In this document: piece by piece, positions 1-9,456 of the stretch
Layout of the letters: the number at the start of each line of letters is the position of its first letter
Position numbering within the stretch: position 1 is the stretch's first letter
Source of the DNA: Limnohabitans sp. Rim8
GTDB taxonomy: Bacteria > Pseudomonadota > Gammaproteobacteria > Burkholderiales > Burkholderiaceae_C
Direction of reading: 5' to 3'
Length of the DNA: 64,000 nt
NCBI RefSeq assembly: GCF_945901735.1
Contig: NZ_CAMDLM010000003.1
Location: forward strand, 62,001 to 126,000
The notes under the pieces: generated by a model
The model's input: the letters and a program-made list of their open reading frames with translations, nothing else
What the model was told of the DNA's origin: nothing
The model's database searches: none
Position numbers and translations under genes: made by a program

Positions 1-1
1 C

Positions 2-1660
2 GGCTCATTGGCCGCGATCATTGCCAAGCAATTCTTCAGTGGCTTGGACGAAGGCTCTGCCTTCATCTTCGCGCTGTTGGCTTTTGCTGCCGGCTTCATC
101 GTGCGGCCTTTCGGTGCGATCTTCTTCGGCCGCTTGGGCGACATGATCGGCCGCAAGTACACCTTCTTGGTCACCATCCTGATCATGGGTGTCTCGACCT
201 TCATCGTGGGCATTTTGCCCAACTACGCCAGCATTGGCGTGGCCGCTCCTGTCATCCTGATCTGCCTGCGCTTGCTGCAAGGCTTGGCTTTGGGTGGCGA
301 GTACGGTGGTGCCGCTACTTACGTGGCCGAGCACGCCCCAGCGGGTCAGCGCGGTGCTTACACGGCCTGGATCCAGACCACTGCAACTTTGGGCTTGTTC
401 TTGTCGTTGATGGTGATTTTGGGCACGCGAACCATCATCGGCGAAGAAGCTTTTGCTGATTGGGGCTGGCGCGTTCCGTTCCTGGTCTCGGTGATCATGC
501 TGATCATCTCGGTCTACATCCGTTTGAGCATGAACGAATCGCCTGCTTTCGTGAAAATGAAAGCCGAAGGCAAGACCTCCAAAGCCCCTCTGTCCGAATC
601 TTTCGGTCAGTGGAAAAACCTGAAGATCGTGATCTTGGCCTTGTTCGGCTTAGTGATGGGCCAGGCCGTGGTTTGGTATTCCGGTCAGTTCTACGCTTTG
701 TTCTTCTTGACACAAGCCTTGAAAGTGGACGGCGCCACCGCCAACATCATGGTCGCGATCTCCTTGATCATCGGCACCCCTTTCTTCGTGGTCTTCGGCT
801 CGCTGTCGGACAAAATCGGTCGTAAACCACTGATCTTGGCCGGTTGCTTGTTGGCCGTGGTCACTTACTTCCCGGTTTTCGAGGCGTTGACCAAAGCGGC
901 TAACCCTGACCTGTATGCTGCTCAGCAGTCGGCCAAGGTGACGGTGACTGCCGATCCAGCCGAGTGCTCGTTCCAGTTCAACCCCACAGGCACCAAGAAG
1001 TTCACTTCTTCTTGCGACATCGCTAAACAGCGTTTGGCAGGTGCTTCGGTGTCCTACGAAAACATTGCAGCGCCTGCGGGCACCCCTGCCGTGATCAAAG
1101 TGGGCGAGACTTTGGTGAACGTCAAGTACGCCGCTGAAGACATTGCTGCTGCCAAGGCCAAGGCCGAGGAAAAGCTGGCGGCTCTGAACGCGGTTGAACC
1201 CAAAGATGCCAAGGCCATCGAAGCTGCGAGCAAGTCGGTCAAAGACCTGAGCAACGAGAAGACCGCCGGTACGACCTTGCTGGCATCCAACTTGGGCGCT
1301 GCTTTGAAGGCCGCCAACTACCCTGTCAAAGCTGACATGGCCAAGTTCGACAAAGTCACCGTTGTCATCATCCTCACTTACTTGGTGTTGTTGGTGACCA
1401 TGGTCTACGGTCCTATCGCTGCCATGCTGGTCGAGATGTTCCCCACCCGCATCCGTTACACATCGATGTCCTTGCCCTACCACATCGGTAACGGCTGGTT
1501 CGGTGGTTTGATGCCCACGACTGCTTTCGCGATCGTGGCCCAGACCGGTAACATGTACAACGGTTTGTGGTATCCCATCATCATCGCCGGTGCAACCGTC
1601 GTGATCGGTGGTTTGTTCATCAAAGAAACCAAAGACGTGGACATTTACGCCAACGACTGA
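2..1660 (+). CDS. MHS-family MFS transporter (5' end outside window)
   Basis: MFS motifs (GRLGDMIGRKYTF, GSLSDKIGRKPLIL, GGEYGGAATYVAEHAP); ~140-aa Ala/Lys-rich insert between TM segments; frame open to the window edge. Confidence 0.85.
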   Translation, partial: GSLAAIIAKQFFSGLDEGSAFIFALLAFAAGFIVRPFGAIFFGRLGDMIGRKYTFLVTILIMGVSTFIVGILPNYASIGVAAPVILICLRLLQGLALGGEYGGAATYVAEHAPAGQRGAYTAWIQTTATLGLFLSLMVILGTRTIIGEEAFADWGWRVPFLVSVIMLIISVYIRLSMNESPAFVKMKAEGKTSKAPLSESFGQWKNLKIVILALFGLVMGQAVVWYSGQFYALFFLTQALKVDGATANIMVAISLIIGTPFFVVFGSLSDKIGRKPLILAGCLLAVVTYFPVFEALTKAANPDLYAAQQSAKVTVTADPAECSFQFNPTGTKKFTSSCDIAKQRLAGASVSYENIAAPAGTPAVIKVGETLVNVKYAAEDIAAAKAKAEEKLAALNAVEPKDAKAIEAASKSVKDLSNEKTAGTTLLASNLGAALKAANYPVKADMAKFDKVTVVIILTYLVLLVTMVYGPIAAMLVEMFPTRIRYTSMSLPYHIGNGWFGGLMPTTAFAIVAQTGNMYNGLWYPIIIAGATVVIGGLFIKETKDVDIYAND

Positions 1661-1702
1661 ACCTCGCTGTCAGCAACCCGGGGTGACTCGGGTGCTCAAT
1701 TT

Positions 1703-1735
1703 GGGCCTTCCCTGCATGGAGGGCCTTCTTTCTTT
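1703..1735 (+). terminator. putative Rho-independent terminator after MFS gene
   Basis: GGGCCTTCC-CTGCAT-GGAGGGCC hairpin followed by a T-rich run. Confidence 0.5.
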
Positions 1736-1747
1736 TGGAGATGAATG

Positions 1748-1933
1748 ATGTGGAAAATTGTTGTGGGTTTCGTGATCTTTGCGGCCTTGGCTTTGTATGT
1801 GATCAGCCAAGGCGGTGACAGCCTGGACATGAGCGGTGAAAAGCACGGCGCAGACGCCGTGCATGTGGAACCCGCCAAGGCCGATGCTGCTGCACCTGCT
1901 GCACCGGCCGCAGACGCCAGCGCAGCCAAGTAA
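1748..1933 (+). CDS. small single-TM hypothetical protein
   Basis: GGAG ribosome-binding site upstream; N-terminal hydrophobic helix ([21 protein letters not shown]) and Ala-rich tail; flanked by terminators. Confidence 0.6.
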   Translation: MWKIVVGFVIFAALALYVISQGGDSLDMSGEKHGADAVHVEPAKADAAAPAAPAADASAAK

Positions 1934-1975
1934 GCGCACCAGCATCCCAGGGCTTCAGGCTCTGGCGATCGCCCC

Positions 1976-2004
1976 AAAGCCACGCAGCCGCGTGGCTTTT
2001 CTTT
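1976..2004 (+). terminator. Rho-independent terminator
   Basis: AAAGCCACGC-AGCC-GCGTGGCTTTTCTTTT. Confidence 0.7.
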
Positions 2005-2069
2005 TGGGCCGCAGAAATGTCACAGCCTGCGCCCTAGAATGTTTGGCCCCCACCCGAAAAAGCCCGTCC

Positions 2070-5000
2070 ATGTCCCAAGGTCTCATCCGCATCCGTGGTG
2101 CCCGTCAGCACAACCTCAAAAATATCGATTTGGACATCCGCACCGGCGAGTTGACAGTGGTCACCGGCCCCAGCGGGTCGGGCAAGTCGAGTCTGGTGTT
2201 TGACACGCTGTACGCCGAAGGCCAGCGCCGCTATGTGGAGACCTTCAGCGCCTATGCCCGTCAGTTTTTGGACCGCATGGACAAGCCGGCAGTCGACAAG
2301 GTCGAAGGCGTGCCTCCGGCGATTGCGATCGACCAGACCAACCCGGTGCGCAGCTCACGCTCCACCGTGGGCACCATGACCGAGCTGAATGACCACCTGA
2401 AGTTGTTGTTTGCCCGCTTGGGCCAGTTGTTTGACAAAGACACTGCGAAAAGCGTGCGCACCGACAACCCCGATACGGTTTATGCCGAACTGGCCCAGCG
2501 TTCCGCGCAAGCGGGTGACCCGCGCCTTTACTTGACCTTTCCGGTCGAGCTGCCCGCGAACACCAGCGCCGAGCAGGTTGAGCAATGGTTGTCGGCCAGC
2601 GGCTTCACCAAAGTGCAAGCCGAGCGCGAAGTGGCCACCCCCACCGGCCCGCGCAAAGTGCTGGACGTGGTCGCCGACCGTTTTCGCATCGGCACCGCCG
2701 AAAAAGCCCGCGTGGTCGAAGCCATCGAAGTGGCCCTCAAACGCGGCGGCCGCCTGAATGTGTACGTGGAGAAATTGGGGTCAGATCCCAATTTATCTTC
2801 TTCCTCAGAGCCCGCCTTTGACCTCTGGCGTTTTTCCACAGGCCTGCATTGCCCCGAGAGCGACCAGCGCTACACCGACCCGATCCCGTCGATGTTTTCC
2901 TTCAACTCGGCCGTGGGCGCGTGCGAGACCTGCCGGGGTTTTGGACGTGTGATCGGGGTCGACTACGGCCTCGTCATTCCGAATCCCAAATTCACCTTGC
3001 GAGCCGGGGCCATCAAGACGCTGCAAACACCCGCCTGGCAAGAAAACCAGGACGATCTGATGCGCCACGCTGAGGCCGCCGGCATTCCGCGTGACACGCC
3101 TTGGGACAAGCTGACAAAGGCGCAGCAAGATTGGGTGATCAACGGCTCACCCGAGTGGAAGGGCCGCTGGAACCACCAGTGGTACGGCGTGAAGCGCTTT
3201 TTTGAGTACCTGGAGAGCAAGGCCTACAAGATGCACATCCGTGTGCTCTTGTCCAAGTACCGCAGTTACACCGAGTGCCCCAGTTGCCAAGGGGCGCGGT
3301 TGAAGACCGAGAGTTTGCTCTGGCGCATTGGCAGCCACTCGGATGCCGATGGGGTGTTGCCTGTCGAAAAGCGTTTCATGCCCGCAGGTGTGAAGTGGAC
3401 GCGTGGTCAGTTGGAGGCGCTGCCGGGTCTGAGTTTGCACGACATGATGATCATGCCGCTGGACCGGTTGCGTTTGTTTTTTGATCGGGTGTCGGCCTCT
3501 GGGCATGAGAAGTCGGAAAACGCTGGATCCACCACAAGGTCTGCGTCAGAGCGGGGGGCGGGCGACGATTTTGGCGTACCCCCGCCGTATGAGGAGCCCG
3601 CCCCCCGCTCTGATGCAGACCAAACCTCCGAAGAAACCACCGAAGCAAGCCAGGCAAAAACCCAAGGCCCCAGTGCCGAACAAAAAGCCCTGCAACTGCT
3701 GTTGGAAGAAATCACCACCCGCCTCAAATACCTGTGTGACGTGGGCATTGGCTACCTCACGCTCGACCGCCAAAGCCGCACGCTCAGCGGCGGTGAAGTG
3801 CAGCGCATCAACCTCACCACCGCCTTGGGCACCAGCCTGGTCAACACCCTTTTTGTGCTGGACGAACCCAGCATTGGCTTGCACCCGCGTGACATGCACC
3901 GCATCACCTTGGCCATGCACCGCCTGCGCGACGCGGGCAACACGCTGGTGGTGGTCGAGCACGACCCGGCCGTCATGATGGCCGCTGACCGCATGATCGA
4001 CATGGGCCCTGGCCCGGGCGAGCGCGGGGGGCAAATTGTGTTTGACGGCAGTACCGCCGACCTGCGCAACGCCGATACGCTGACGGGCGCATACCTTGGA
4101 GGACGCAAGCAAGTCGGCTTGGGCTTCAAGCGCATGGTCACCGACAGCACGCCGCGTTTGATTCTGGAAGGCGCGCGCGAGCACAACCTGCAAAACATCA
4201 GCGTGGACTTTCCGCTCCAGCGCTTGGTCACCATTACCGGCGTCAGTGGTTCGGGCAAATCGAGCTTGATTCAAGACGTGTTGGCTCCGGCGCTGATGCG
4301 CCACTTTGGCAAAGCCACCGAAACACCCGGCGCGCACGACCGCCTGCTGGGCGCCGACCACCTGAGCGATGTGGTGTTTGTGGACCAATCACCGATTGGC
4401 AAAACCGCCCGCTCCAACCCCGTGAGCTATGTGGGCGCATGGGACGCGATCCGCGAGATTTTTGCCACTGCGCCACTGTCGCGCCAGCGCGGCTACACCG
4501 CCAGCAAGTTCAGCTTCAACGGCGGCGATGGCCGTTGCCCCACTTGTGGCGGCTCGGGTTTTGAGCATGTGGAGATGCAGTTCTTGAGCGATGTCTATTT
4601 GCGTTGCCCCGATTGCGATGGCAAGCGCTACCGCCCCGAGATTTTGGAAATCACCGTCGAACGCCAAGCCATTGGCGGCGCAGTGCGTCACCTGAACGTG
4701 GCCGACGTGCTGGCCCTCACGGTGAGTGAAGCCGCCGCTTTGTTTGCGCAAGACCGCGACGTGATCCGTGCCCTGCAGCCCATCGTGGATGTAGGTCTGG
4801 AATACGTGCGCTTGGGCCAGCCCGTGCCCACCTTGTCGGGTGGCGAGGCGCAGCGCCTCAAACTCGCGGGCTTTCTGGCCGAGGCCGCCAAAAGTGCGTC
4901 CAAGAGCCGCCAGAGTCTAGCGCGCAAGGGCACGCTTTTCATGTTTGACGAGCCGACCACCGGTCTGCACTTTGACGACATCGCCAAGCTGATGCGCGCT

Positions 5001-8000
5001 TTGCGCAAGCTGCTCGAAGCTGGGCATTCGCTCATCGTCATTGAGCACAATCTGGACGTGATCCGTGCCAGCGATTGGCTGATCGATTTGGGGCCTGAGG
5101 GCGGCTATGCCGGCGGCCTGATTGTGGCCGAGGGCACGCCCGAAGATGTGCGCCAGCACGCGACATCGCACACGGGGCTGGCATTGCGCGACTATGCCGA
5201 GTCCATGGGGGAGGTGTTGGGTGTGGCTGAGCGTTTGGGTGCGGATTTGTACCTTGGTGGGGGCGAGGCTGCGGTGTCAGCGGGTTCCTCATACGGCGGG
5301 GGTGCGCCAAAATCGTCACCCTCTGACACCGCAACCTCGCTTGCTAAGGTTCGAGGCGGGGTTGGTGCCACATTGCTGGCTCCGGTTGCTCGTCGGCCGC
5401 CTGTTTTGAACAACAACATCCAAATCGTCAACGCCAAAGAGCACAACCTCAAAAACCTGAGCGTGGACATTCCACGCGGCAAGTTCAACGTGGTCACCGG
5501 CGTGAGTGGCTCGGGCAAATCCACGTTGGCCTTTGACATCCTGTTCAACGAAGGCCAACGCCGCTATCTGGAAAGCCTGAACGCCTATGCCCGCAGCATC
5601 GTGCAACCCGCAGGTCGCCCCGAAGTTGATGCGGTCTATGGCATCCCGCCCACCGTGGCGATTGAGCAGCGCTTGTCGCGAGGCGGCCGCAAATCCACCG
5701 TGGGTACGACCACAGAGGTCTGGCATTTCTTGCGTTTGCTCTACGTCAAGCTGGGCATTCAGCATTGCGTGCACGACAACACACCCGTGCAGCCGCAAAC
5801 GCCCGACAGCATCGTCGCGCAACTCATGACGCAATTCAAAGGCCAGCACATCGGTCTGTTGGCCCCGCTGGTGACGAACCGCAAGGGCGTTTACACCGAA
5901 CTGGCCGACTGGGCGCGGCCGCGCGGCTACACCCACCTGCGCGTGGACGGCGAGTTTTTGCCCACGCAAGGCTTTCCGCGCATCGACCGCTTCAAAGAGC
6001 ACAACATCGAATTGCCTGTGGTCAGTCTGGATGTGTTGCCGAGCCATGAAACCGCGCTGCGCCAAGCCCTGAGCAAAACACTGGAACACGGCAAAGGCGT
6101 GGTCCATGTGCTGAGCGATCTGGACGGCCTGCGCGAAGCGATGTTCAGTGGCGAGTCCACCGCCCGCATCGGGCAGCACCGCGTGTTCTCTACCTTGCGG
6201 GCCTGCCCCGCGTGCGACACCTCGTATGCCGAGCTGGACCCGCGTTTGTTCTCGTACAACAGCAAGCACGGCTGGTGCCCCGACTGCGTGGGCACGGGCG
6301 TCAAGCTGAGCAAAGACGAGCGCCAAGTGTTTGACGACTCGGTGCAAGACGATAAAAACAAGGGCCGCGAGCAAACCTTTGCCGAGCCCGAGATCGAAGA
6401 CCTGGCCAATGTGGCTTGCCCCCGTTGCGAAGGCACCCGCCTGAATGCCACAGCACGCGCCGTTCGGCTGGGCGCAGCGCCGGGACAGGGCTGGCGCATC
6501 ACCGACATCGCCAGTTTGTCGGTCACCGATGTGCGCAGCTGGGTTGACAAGCTGCACCTGACTGGTCGCGACGCCGACATCGCCCGTGACCTGGTGCCCG
6601 AGATCCAAAGCCGTCTGGAGTTTCTGGAAGAAGTGGGCCTGGGTTACCTCACGCTCGACCGGGGTGCGCCCACGCTGTCGGGCGGTGAGGCGCAGCGCAT
6701 TCGCCTGGCCGCGCAATTGGGCAGCAACTTGCAAGGCGTGTGCTACGTGTTGGACGAACCCACCATTGGCCTGCATGCGCGTGACAACCGGATTTTGCTC
6801 AACGCCTTGCAAAGCCTGAGCGACAAGGGCAACACCCTGGTGGTGGTCGAGCACGACGAAGACACCATCCGCCGCGCCGACCACATCATCGACATTGGCC
6901 CGAGTGCCGGCAAACGCGGTGGCCGTTTGGTGGCTGAGGGCTCGGTGGCCGACATCACGGCGTCTGCCGATTCGCAAACGGGGCGCTATTTGTTGCATGC
7001 GATGAAGCATCCGATGCAAGTTCGCAGGTCGGTGTCAGTCTCGACACGGGGCAATGGGCTGAACGCCTCATATGGCGGGGGTACGCCAAAATCGTCGCCC
7101 AGCCCATCACCCCATGTCGAGACATTGGCGTCGCCGATGCAATGGCTCACCCTCACGGGTGCCAACCTGCACAACCTGCGTCAGGTCGATGTGCAGGTGC
7201 CCCTCAAGCGCTTGGTGGCCGTCACGGGTGTCAGTGGCTCGGGCAAATCCACCTTGGCCCGCGACGTGTTGCTGGCCAATGTGCAGGCCCTGGTCAGCCA
7301 ACGTTCCACCTTTGCCGGGCGCACGGCGCAAGACGCGGGCCAGCGCGTGGCTTTGACGGCGTGCAGCGATGTGCAGGGCTTTGAGACGATCGACCGTGTG
7401 CTCGAAGTCGACCAGACCCCGATTGGCAAAACACCTCGCTCTTGCCCTGCCACCTACATTGGTTTTTGGGACACGATCCGCAAGTTGTTTGCAGAAACGC
7501 TGGAGGCCAAGGCGCGGGGTTATGCCGCTGGGCGCTTCAGCTTCAACACCGGTGAAGGCCGTTGCCCCAGCTGCGAAGGCCAGGGCATGCGCACCATCGA
7601 GATGAGCTTTTTGCCCGATGTGAAAGTGCCTTGTGAAACCTGCCGAGGCGCGCGGTTCAACCCCGAGACTTTGGCGGTGACTTGGCGTGGCAAGAGCATT
7701 GGCGACGTGTTGAAAATGGAGGTCGACGAGGCGGTGGACTTTTTCGCCAGCATGCCCAGCATCGCGCACCCGCTGCAGTTGCTCAAGGATGTGGGCTTGG
7801 GTTACCTGACTTTGGGTCAGCCTTCGCCCACGCTCAGTGGCGGCGAAGCCCAGCGCATCAAGTTGGTGACCGAGCTGACCAAGGTGCGCGACGAGGTGGG
7901 CAAACGCGGCAACAAAGCGCCGCACACTTTGTATGTGCTGGACGAGCCCACGGTGGGCCTGCACATGGCCGACGTGGACAAGCTCATCAGCGTGCTGCAC

Positions 8001-8201
8001 CGCTTGGTCAACGCGGGCCACAGCGTGATCGTGATCGAGCACGACCTCGACGTGATCGCCGAAGCCGACTGGGTGATTGACCTGGGCCCGGAAGGGGGCA
8101 ACGCCGGGGGCCGCATTGTGGCCGCCATGACGCCTGAGGCCTTGGTGATTTTGGGCACCCACACCGGGGTGGCGCTGGGCCCGGTGTTGGCGCGGGTGTG
8201 A
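2070..8201 (+). CDS. uvrA: double-length UvrA paralogue (two tandem UvrA units, four ABC ATPase domains)
   Basis: Repeated UvrA hallmarks: [80 protein letters not shown]; four LSGGE signatures; CxxC zinc motifs; start at ATGTCCCAAGGTCTC. Confidence 0.93.
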   Translation: MSQGLIRIRGARQHNLKNIDLDIRTGELTVVTGPSGSGKSSLVFDTLYAEGQRRYVETFSAYARQFLDRMDKPAVDKVEGVPPAIAIDQTNPVRSSRSTVGTMTELNDHLKLLFARLGQLFDKDTAKSVRTDNPDTVYAELAQRSAQAGDPRLYLTFPVELPANTSAEQVEQWLSASGFTKVQAEREVATPTGPRKVLDVVADRFRIGTAEKARVVEAIEVALKRGGRLNVYVEKLGSDPNLSSSSEPAFDLWRFSTGLHCPESDQRYTDPIPSMFSFNSAVGACETCRGFGRVIGVDYGLVIPNPKFTLRAGAIKTLQTPAWQENQDDLMRHAEAAGIPRDTPWDKLTKAQQDWVINGSPEWKGRWNHQWYGVKRFFEYLESKAYKMHIRVLLSKYRSYTECPSCQGARLKTESLLWRIGSHSDADGVLPVEKRFMPAGVKWTRGQLEALPGLSLHDMMIMPLDRLRLFFDRVSASGHEKSENAGSTTRSASERGAGDDFGVPPPYEEPAPRSDADQTSEETTEASQAKTQGPSAEQKALQLLLEEITTRLKYLCDVGIGYLTLDRQSRTLSGGEVQRINLTTALGTSLVNTLFVLDEPSIGLHPRDMHRITLAMHRLRDAGNTLVVVEHDPAVMMAADRMIDMGPGPGERGGQIVFDGSTADLRNADTLTGAYLGGRKQVGLGFKRMVTDSTPRLILEGAREHNLQNISVDFPLQRLVTITGVSGSGKSSLIQDVLAPALMRHFGKATETPGAHDRLLGADHLSDVVFVDQSPIGKTARSNPVSYVGAWDAIREIFATAPLSRQRGYTASKFSFNGGDGRCPTCGGSGFEHVEMQFLSDVYLRCPDCDGKRYRPEILEITVERQAIGGAVRHLNVADVLALTVSEAAALFAQDRDVIRALQPIVDVGLEYVRLGQPVPTLSGGEAQRLKLAGFLAEAAKSASKSRQSLARKGTLFMFDEPTTGLHFDDIAKLMRALRKLLEAGHSLIVIEHNLDVIRASDWLIDLGPEGGYAGGLIVAEGTPEDVRQHATSHTGLALRDYAESMGEVLGVAERLGADLYLGGGEAAVSAGSSYGGGAPKSSPSDTATSLAKVRGGVGATLLAPVARRPPVLNNNIQIVNAKEHNLKNLSVDIPRGKFNVVTGVSGSGKSTLAFDILFNEGQRRYLESLNAYARSIVQPAGRPEVDAVYGIPPTVAIEQRLSRGGRKSTVGTTTEVWHFLRLLYVKLGIQHCVHDNTPVQPQTPDSIVAQLMTQFKGQHIGLLAPLVTNRKGVYTELADWARPRGYTHLRVDGEFLPTQGFPRIDRFKEHNIELPVVSLDVLPSHETALRQALSKTLEHGKGVVHVLSDLDGLREAMFSGESTARIGQHRVFSTLRACPACDTSYAELDPRLFSYNSKHGWCPDCVGTGVKLSKDERQVFDDSVQDDKNKGREQTFAEPEIEDLANVACPRCEGTRLNATARAVRLGAAPGQGWRITDIASLSVTDVRSWVDKLHLTGRDADIARDLVPEIQSRLEFLEEVGLGYLTLDRGAPTLSGGEAQRIRLAAQLGSNLQGVCYVLDEPTIGLHARDNRILLNALQSLSDKGNTLVVVEHDEDTIRRADHIIDIGPSAGKRGGRLVAEGSVADITASADSQTGRYLLHAMKHPMQVRRSVSVSTRGNGLNASYGGGTPKSSPSPSPHVETLASPMQWLTLTGANLHNLRQVDVQVPLKRLVAVTGVSGSGKSTLARDVLLANVQALVSQRSTFAGRTAQDAGQRVALTACSDVQGFETIDRVLEVDQTPIGKTPRSCPATYIGFWDTIRKLFAETLEAKARGYAAGRFSFNTGEGRCPSCEGQGMRTIEMSFLPDVKVPCETCRGARFNPETLAVTWRGKSIGDVLKMEVDEAVDFFASMPSIAHPLQLLKDVGLGYLTLGQPSPTLSGGEAQRIKLVTELTKVRDEVGKRGNKAPHTLYVLDEPTVGLHMADVDKLISVLHRLVNAGHSVIVIEHDLDVIAEADWVIDLGPEGGNAGGRIVAAMTPEALVILGTHTGVALGPVLARV
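2772..2794. repeat. REP-like hairpin inside uvrA-type CDS
   Basis: AAATTGGG-GTCAGAT-CCCAATTT, perfect 8-bp stem; translated as KLGSDPNL between VYVE and the conserved [14 protein letters not shown]. Confidence 0.75.
3538..3621 (-). repeat. core-and-variable-stem palindromic element, copy 1 (reverse orientation) inside uvrA-type CDS
   Basis: Left arm 3538-3562 GGTCTGCGTCAGAGCGGGGGGCGGG pairs with right arm 3597-3621 (1 mismatch in 25); core 3563-3596 is the reverse complement of CTCCTCATACGGCGGGGGTACGCCAAAATCGTCG. Confidence 0.9.
5263..5340 (+). repeat. core-and-variable-stem palindromic element, copy 2 inside uvrA-type CDS
   Basis: Left arm 5263-5285 GCGAGGCTGCGGTGTCAGCGGGT pairs with 5318-5340 (2 mismatches in 23); core TCCTCATACGGCGGGGGTGCGCCAAAATCGTC at 5286-5317. 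Confidence 0.9.
7038..7123 (+). repeat. core-and-variable-stem palindromic element, copy 3 inside uvrA-type CDS
   Basis: Left arm 7038-7061 GTCTCGACACGGGGCAATGGGCTG pairs with 7100-7123 (3 transition mismatches in 24); core CCTCATATGGCGGGGGTACGCCAAAATCGTCG at 7066-7097. Confidence 0.9.
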
Positions 8202-8216
8202 GGCTGTAGGCTGGGG

Positions 8217-9392
8217 TCAGCCCGCCGCAGCCACACCCAACCGCCACAGTGAAGTGACTTCGGCCGAGCGGGCCGCATGCAGCGGGTCGCTGGCGTCTTG
8301 CGCTTTGGCGTGTACCGGCTTCACGTCCAAGCGGTCCAGCACCTGAAGGCCCGCGTCGGCGATCCAGCCCAGCAAGGCCACGCGGGTGCGCAGGCCCAGG
8401 TGTTCGGCCAAGTCGGACAAAATCAGCCAACCCTCGCCGCCGTCGCACAGGTGGGCGGGCAAGCCTGTCAAAAAGCCCTTGAGCATCTGGCTGCCCTCGT
8501 CGTAGACGGCTTGCTCCAGCAAGGTGGTGGGCCGTGCGGGCAACCAAGGGGGGTTGCAGACCACCACGGCCGCTTGACCTTCGGGGAACAGGTCGGTTTG
8601 AACCAGTTGAACCTGGTTTTGCAGACCGAGGCGTTGCAAATTGTCCAGGGCGCAAGCCAAAGCACGTTCGGACAGGTCGGTGCCGATCACTTGGGCGGCA
8701 CCACGGCGGGACAGGACCGCAGACAAAACGCCGCTGCCCACGCCGATGTCAAACGCCACCGGGTGTGTGGCCATGGCGGGTGGCCAACGGGCTTTGGCCA
8801 CCAGTTCCACATACTCGCCCCGAACCGGAGAAAAAACGCCGTAATGCGGGTAAATGCGCAAGGCCTCACCCATGGCGGGCACCTCGACACCGTTCTTGCG
8901 CCACTCGAATGCGCCAATCGCCCCTTGCAGGCTGCGCAGCGAGACGACCGAGGCCTGCCCGTTGGCGGGGCCAAAGGCTTGCAGGCAGGCCGCTTTGGCA
9001 TCGGGTGCGCGGCGCAGATCTATGCCGTAGTCGCTGTTCAGCTCAATCAAAACTTGGCTCAAGATGCGGGTGCGTTGGGCTTGTGCTTGTCGATGGGTAT
9101 GGAAGGCTGCGCCCGGCAGGGCGGGTGCCTGTGTGTTGGATTTTTTGACGCGCACCTTTTTGGGTTTGTCGATGCGCCGTGTCAGCGCTTGCAACATTTG
9201 CCGCGCATTTTGAAAATCGCTGCGCCAGAGCAAGCCCGTGCCCGCGCAAGCCAGGCGGTAGGCCGTGTCGGCGGTCATGGTGTCGCCGGCCAGCACCACA
9301 TGCTTGGGCATGACTTGGTCGGAGCGCCAAATGGCGGAGCGGTTGGCGTCTTTTTCAGACCAGGTCAACAGGGGAGGGGCGATCATGCGCAA
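8217..9392 (-). CDS. class I SAM-dependent methyltransferase (HemK/PrmB-like fold)
   Basis: FDIGVGSGVLSAVLSRRGAAQVIGTDLSERAL and VVCNPPWLP motifs. Confidence 0.8.
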   Translation of the reverse strand: MRMIAPPLLTWSEKDANRSAIWRSDQVMPKHVVLAGDTMTADTAYRLACAGTGLLWRSDFQNARQMLQALTRRIDKPKKVRVKKSNTQAPALPGAAFHTHRQAQAQRTRILSQVLIELNSDYGIDLRRAPDAKAACLQAFGPANGQASVVSLRSLQGAIGAFEWRKNGVEVPAMGEALRIYPHYGVFSPVRGEYVELVAKARWPPAMATHPVAFDIGVGSGVLSAVLSRRGAAQVIGTDLSERALACALDNLQRLGLQNQVQLVQTDLFPEGQAAVVVCNPPWLPARPTTLLEQAVYDEGSQMLKGFLTGLPAHLCDGGEGWLILSDLAEHLGLRTRVALLGWIADAGLQVLDRLDVKPVHAKAQDASDPLHAARSAEVTSLWRLGVAAAG

Positions 9393-9456
9393 GTCCAGTC
9401 GGTGGGGGTGAGCATCGCGCCAATGGCCGCGATGGGGGTGTTTGAAACCGGGCAGG

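Noticed and set aside
5316-7019. 567-aa minus-strand ORF antisense to the uvrA-type gene, and similar long antisense ORFs (e.g. 7107-8162, 3546-4388, 22003-23427)
   Set aside because: Shadow ORFs of a high-GC genome: low-complexity His/Gln/Arg-rich translations, no domain motifs, fully overlapping well-supported CDSs.
8208-8222. GGCTG-GGGT-CAGCC hairpin between uvrA and the convergent methyltransferase gene as a terminator
   Set aside because: Short 5-bp stem with no T-run; not convincing.
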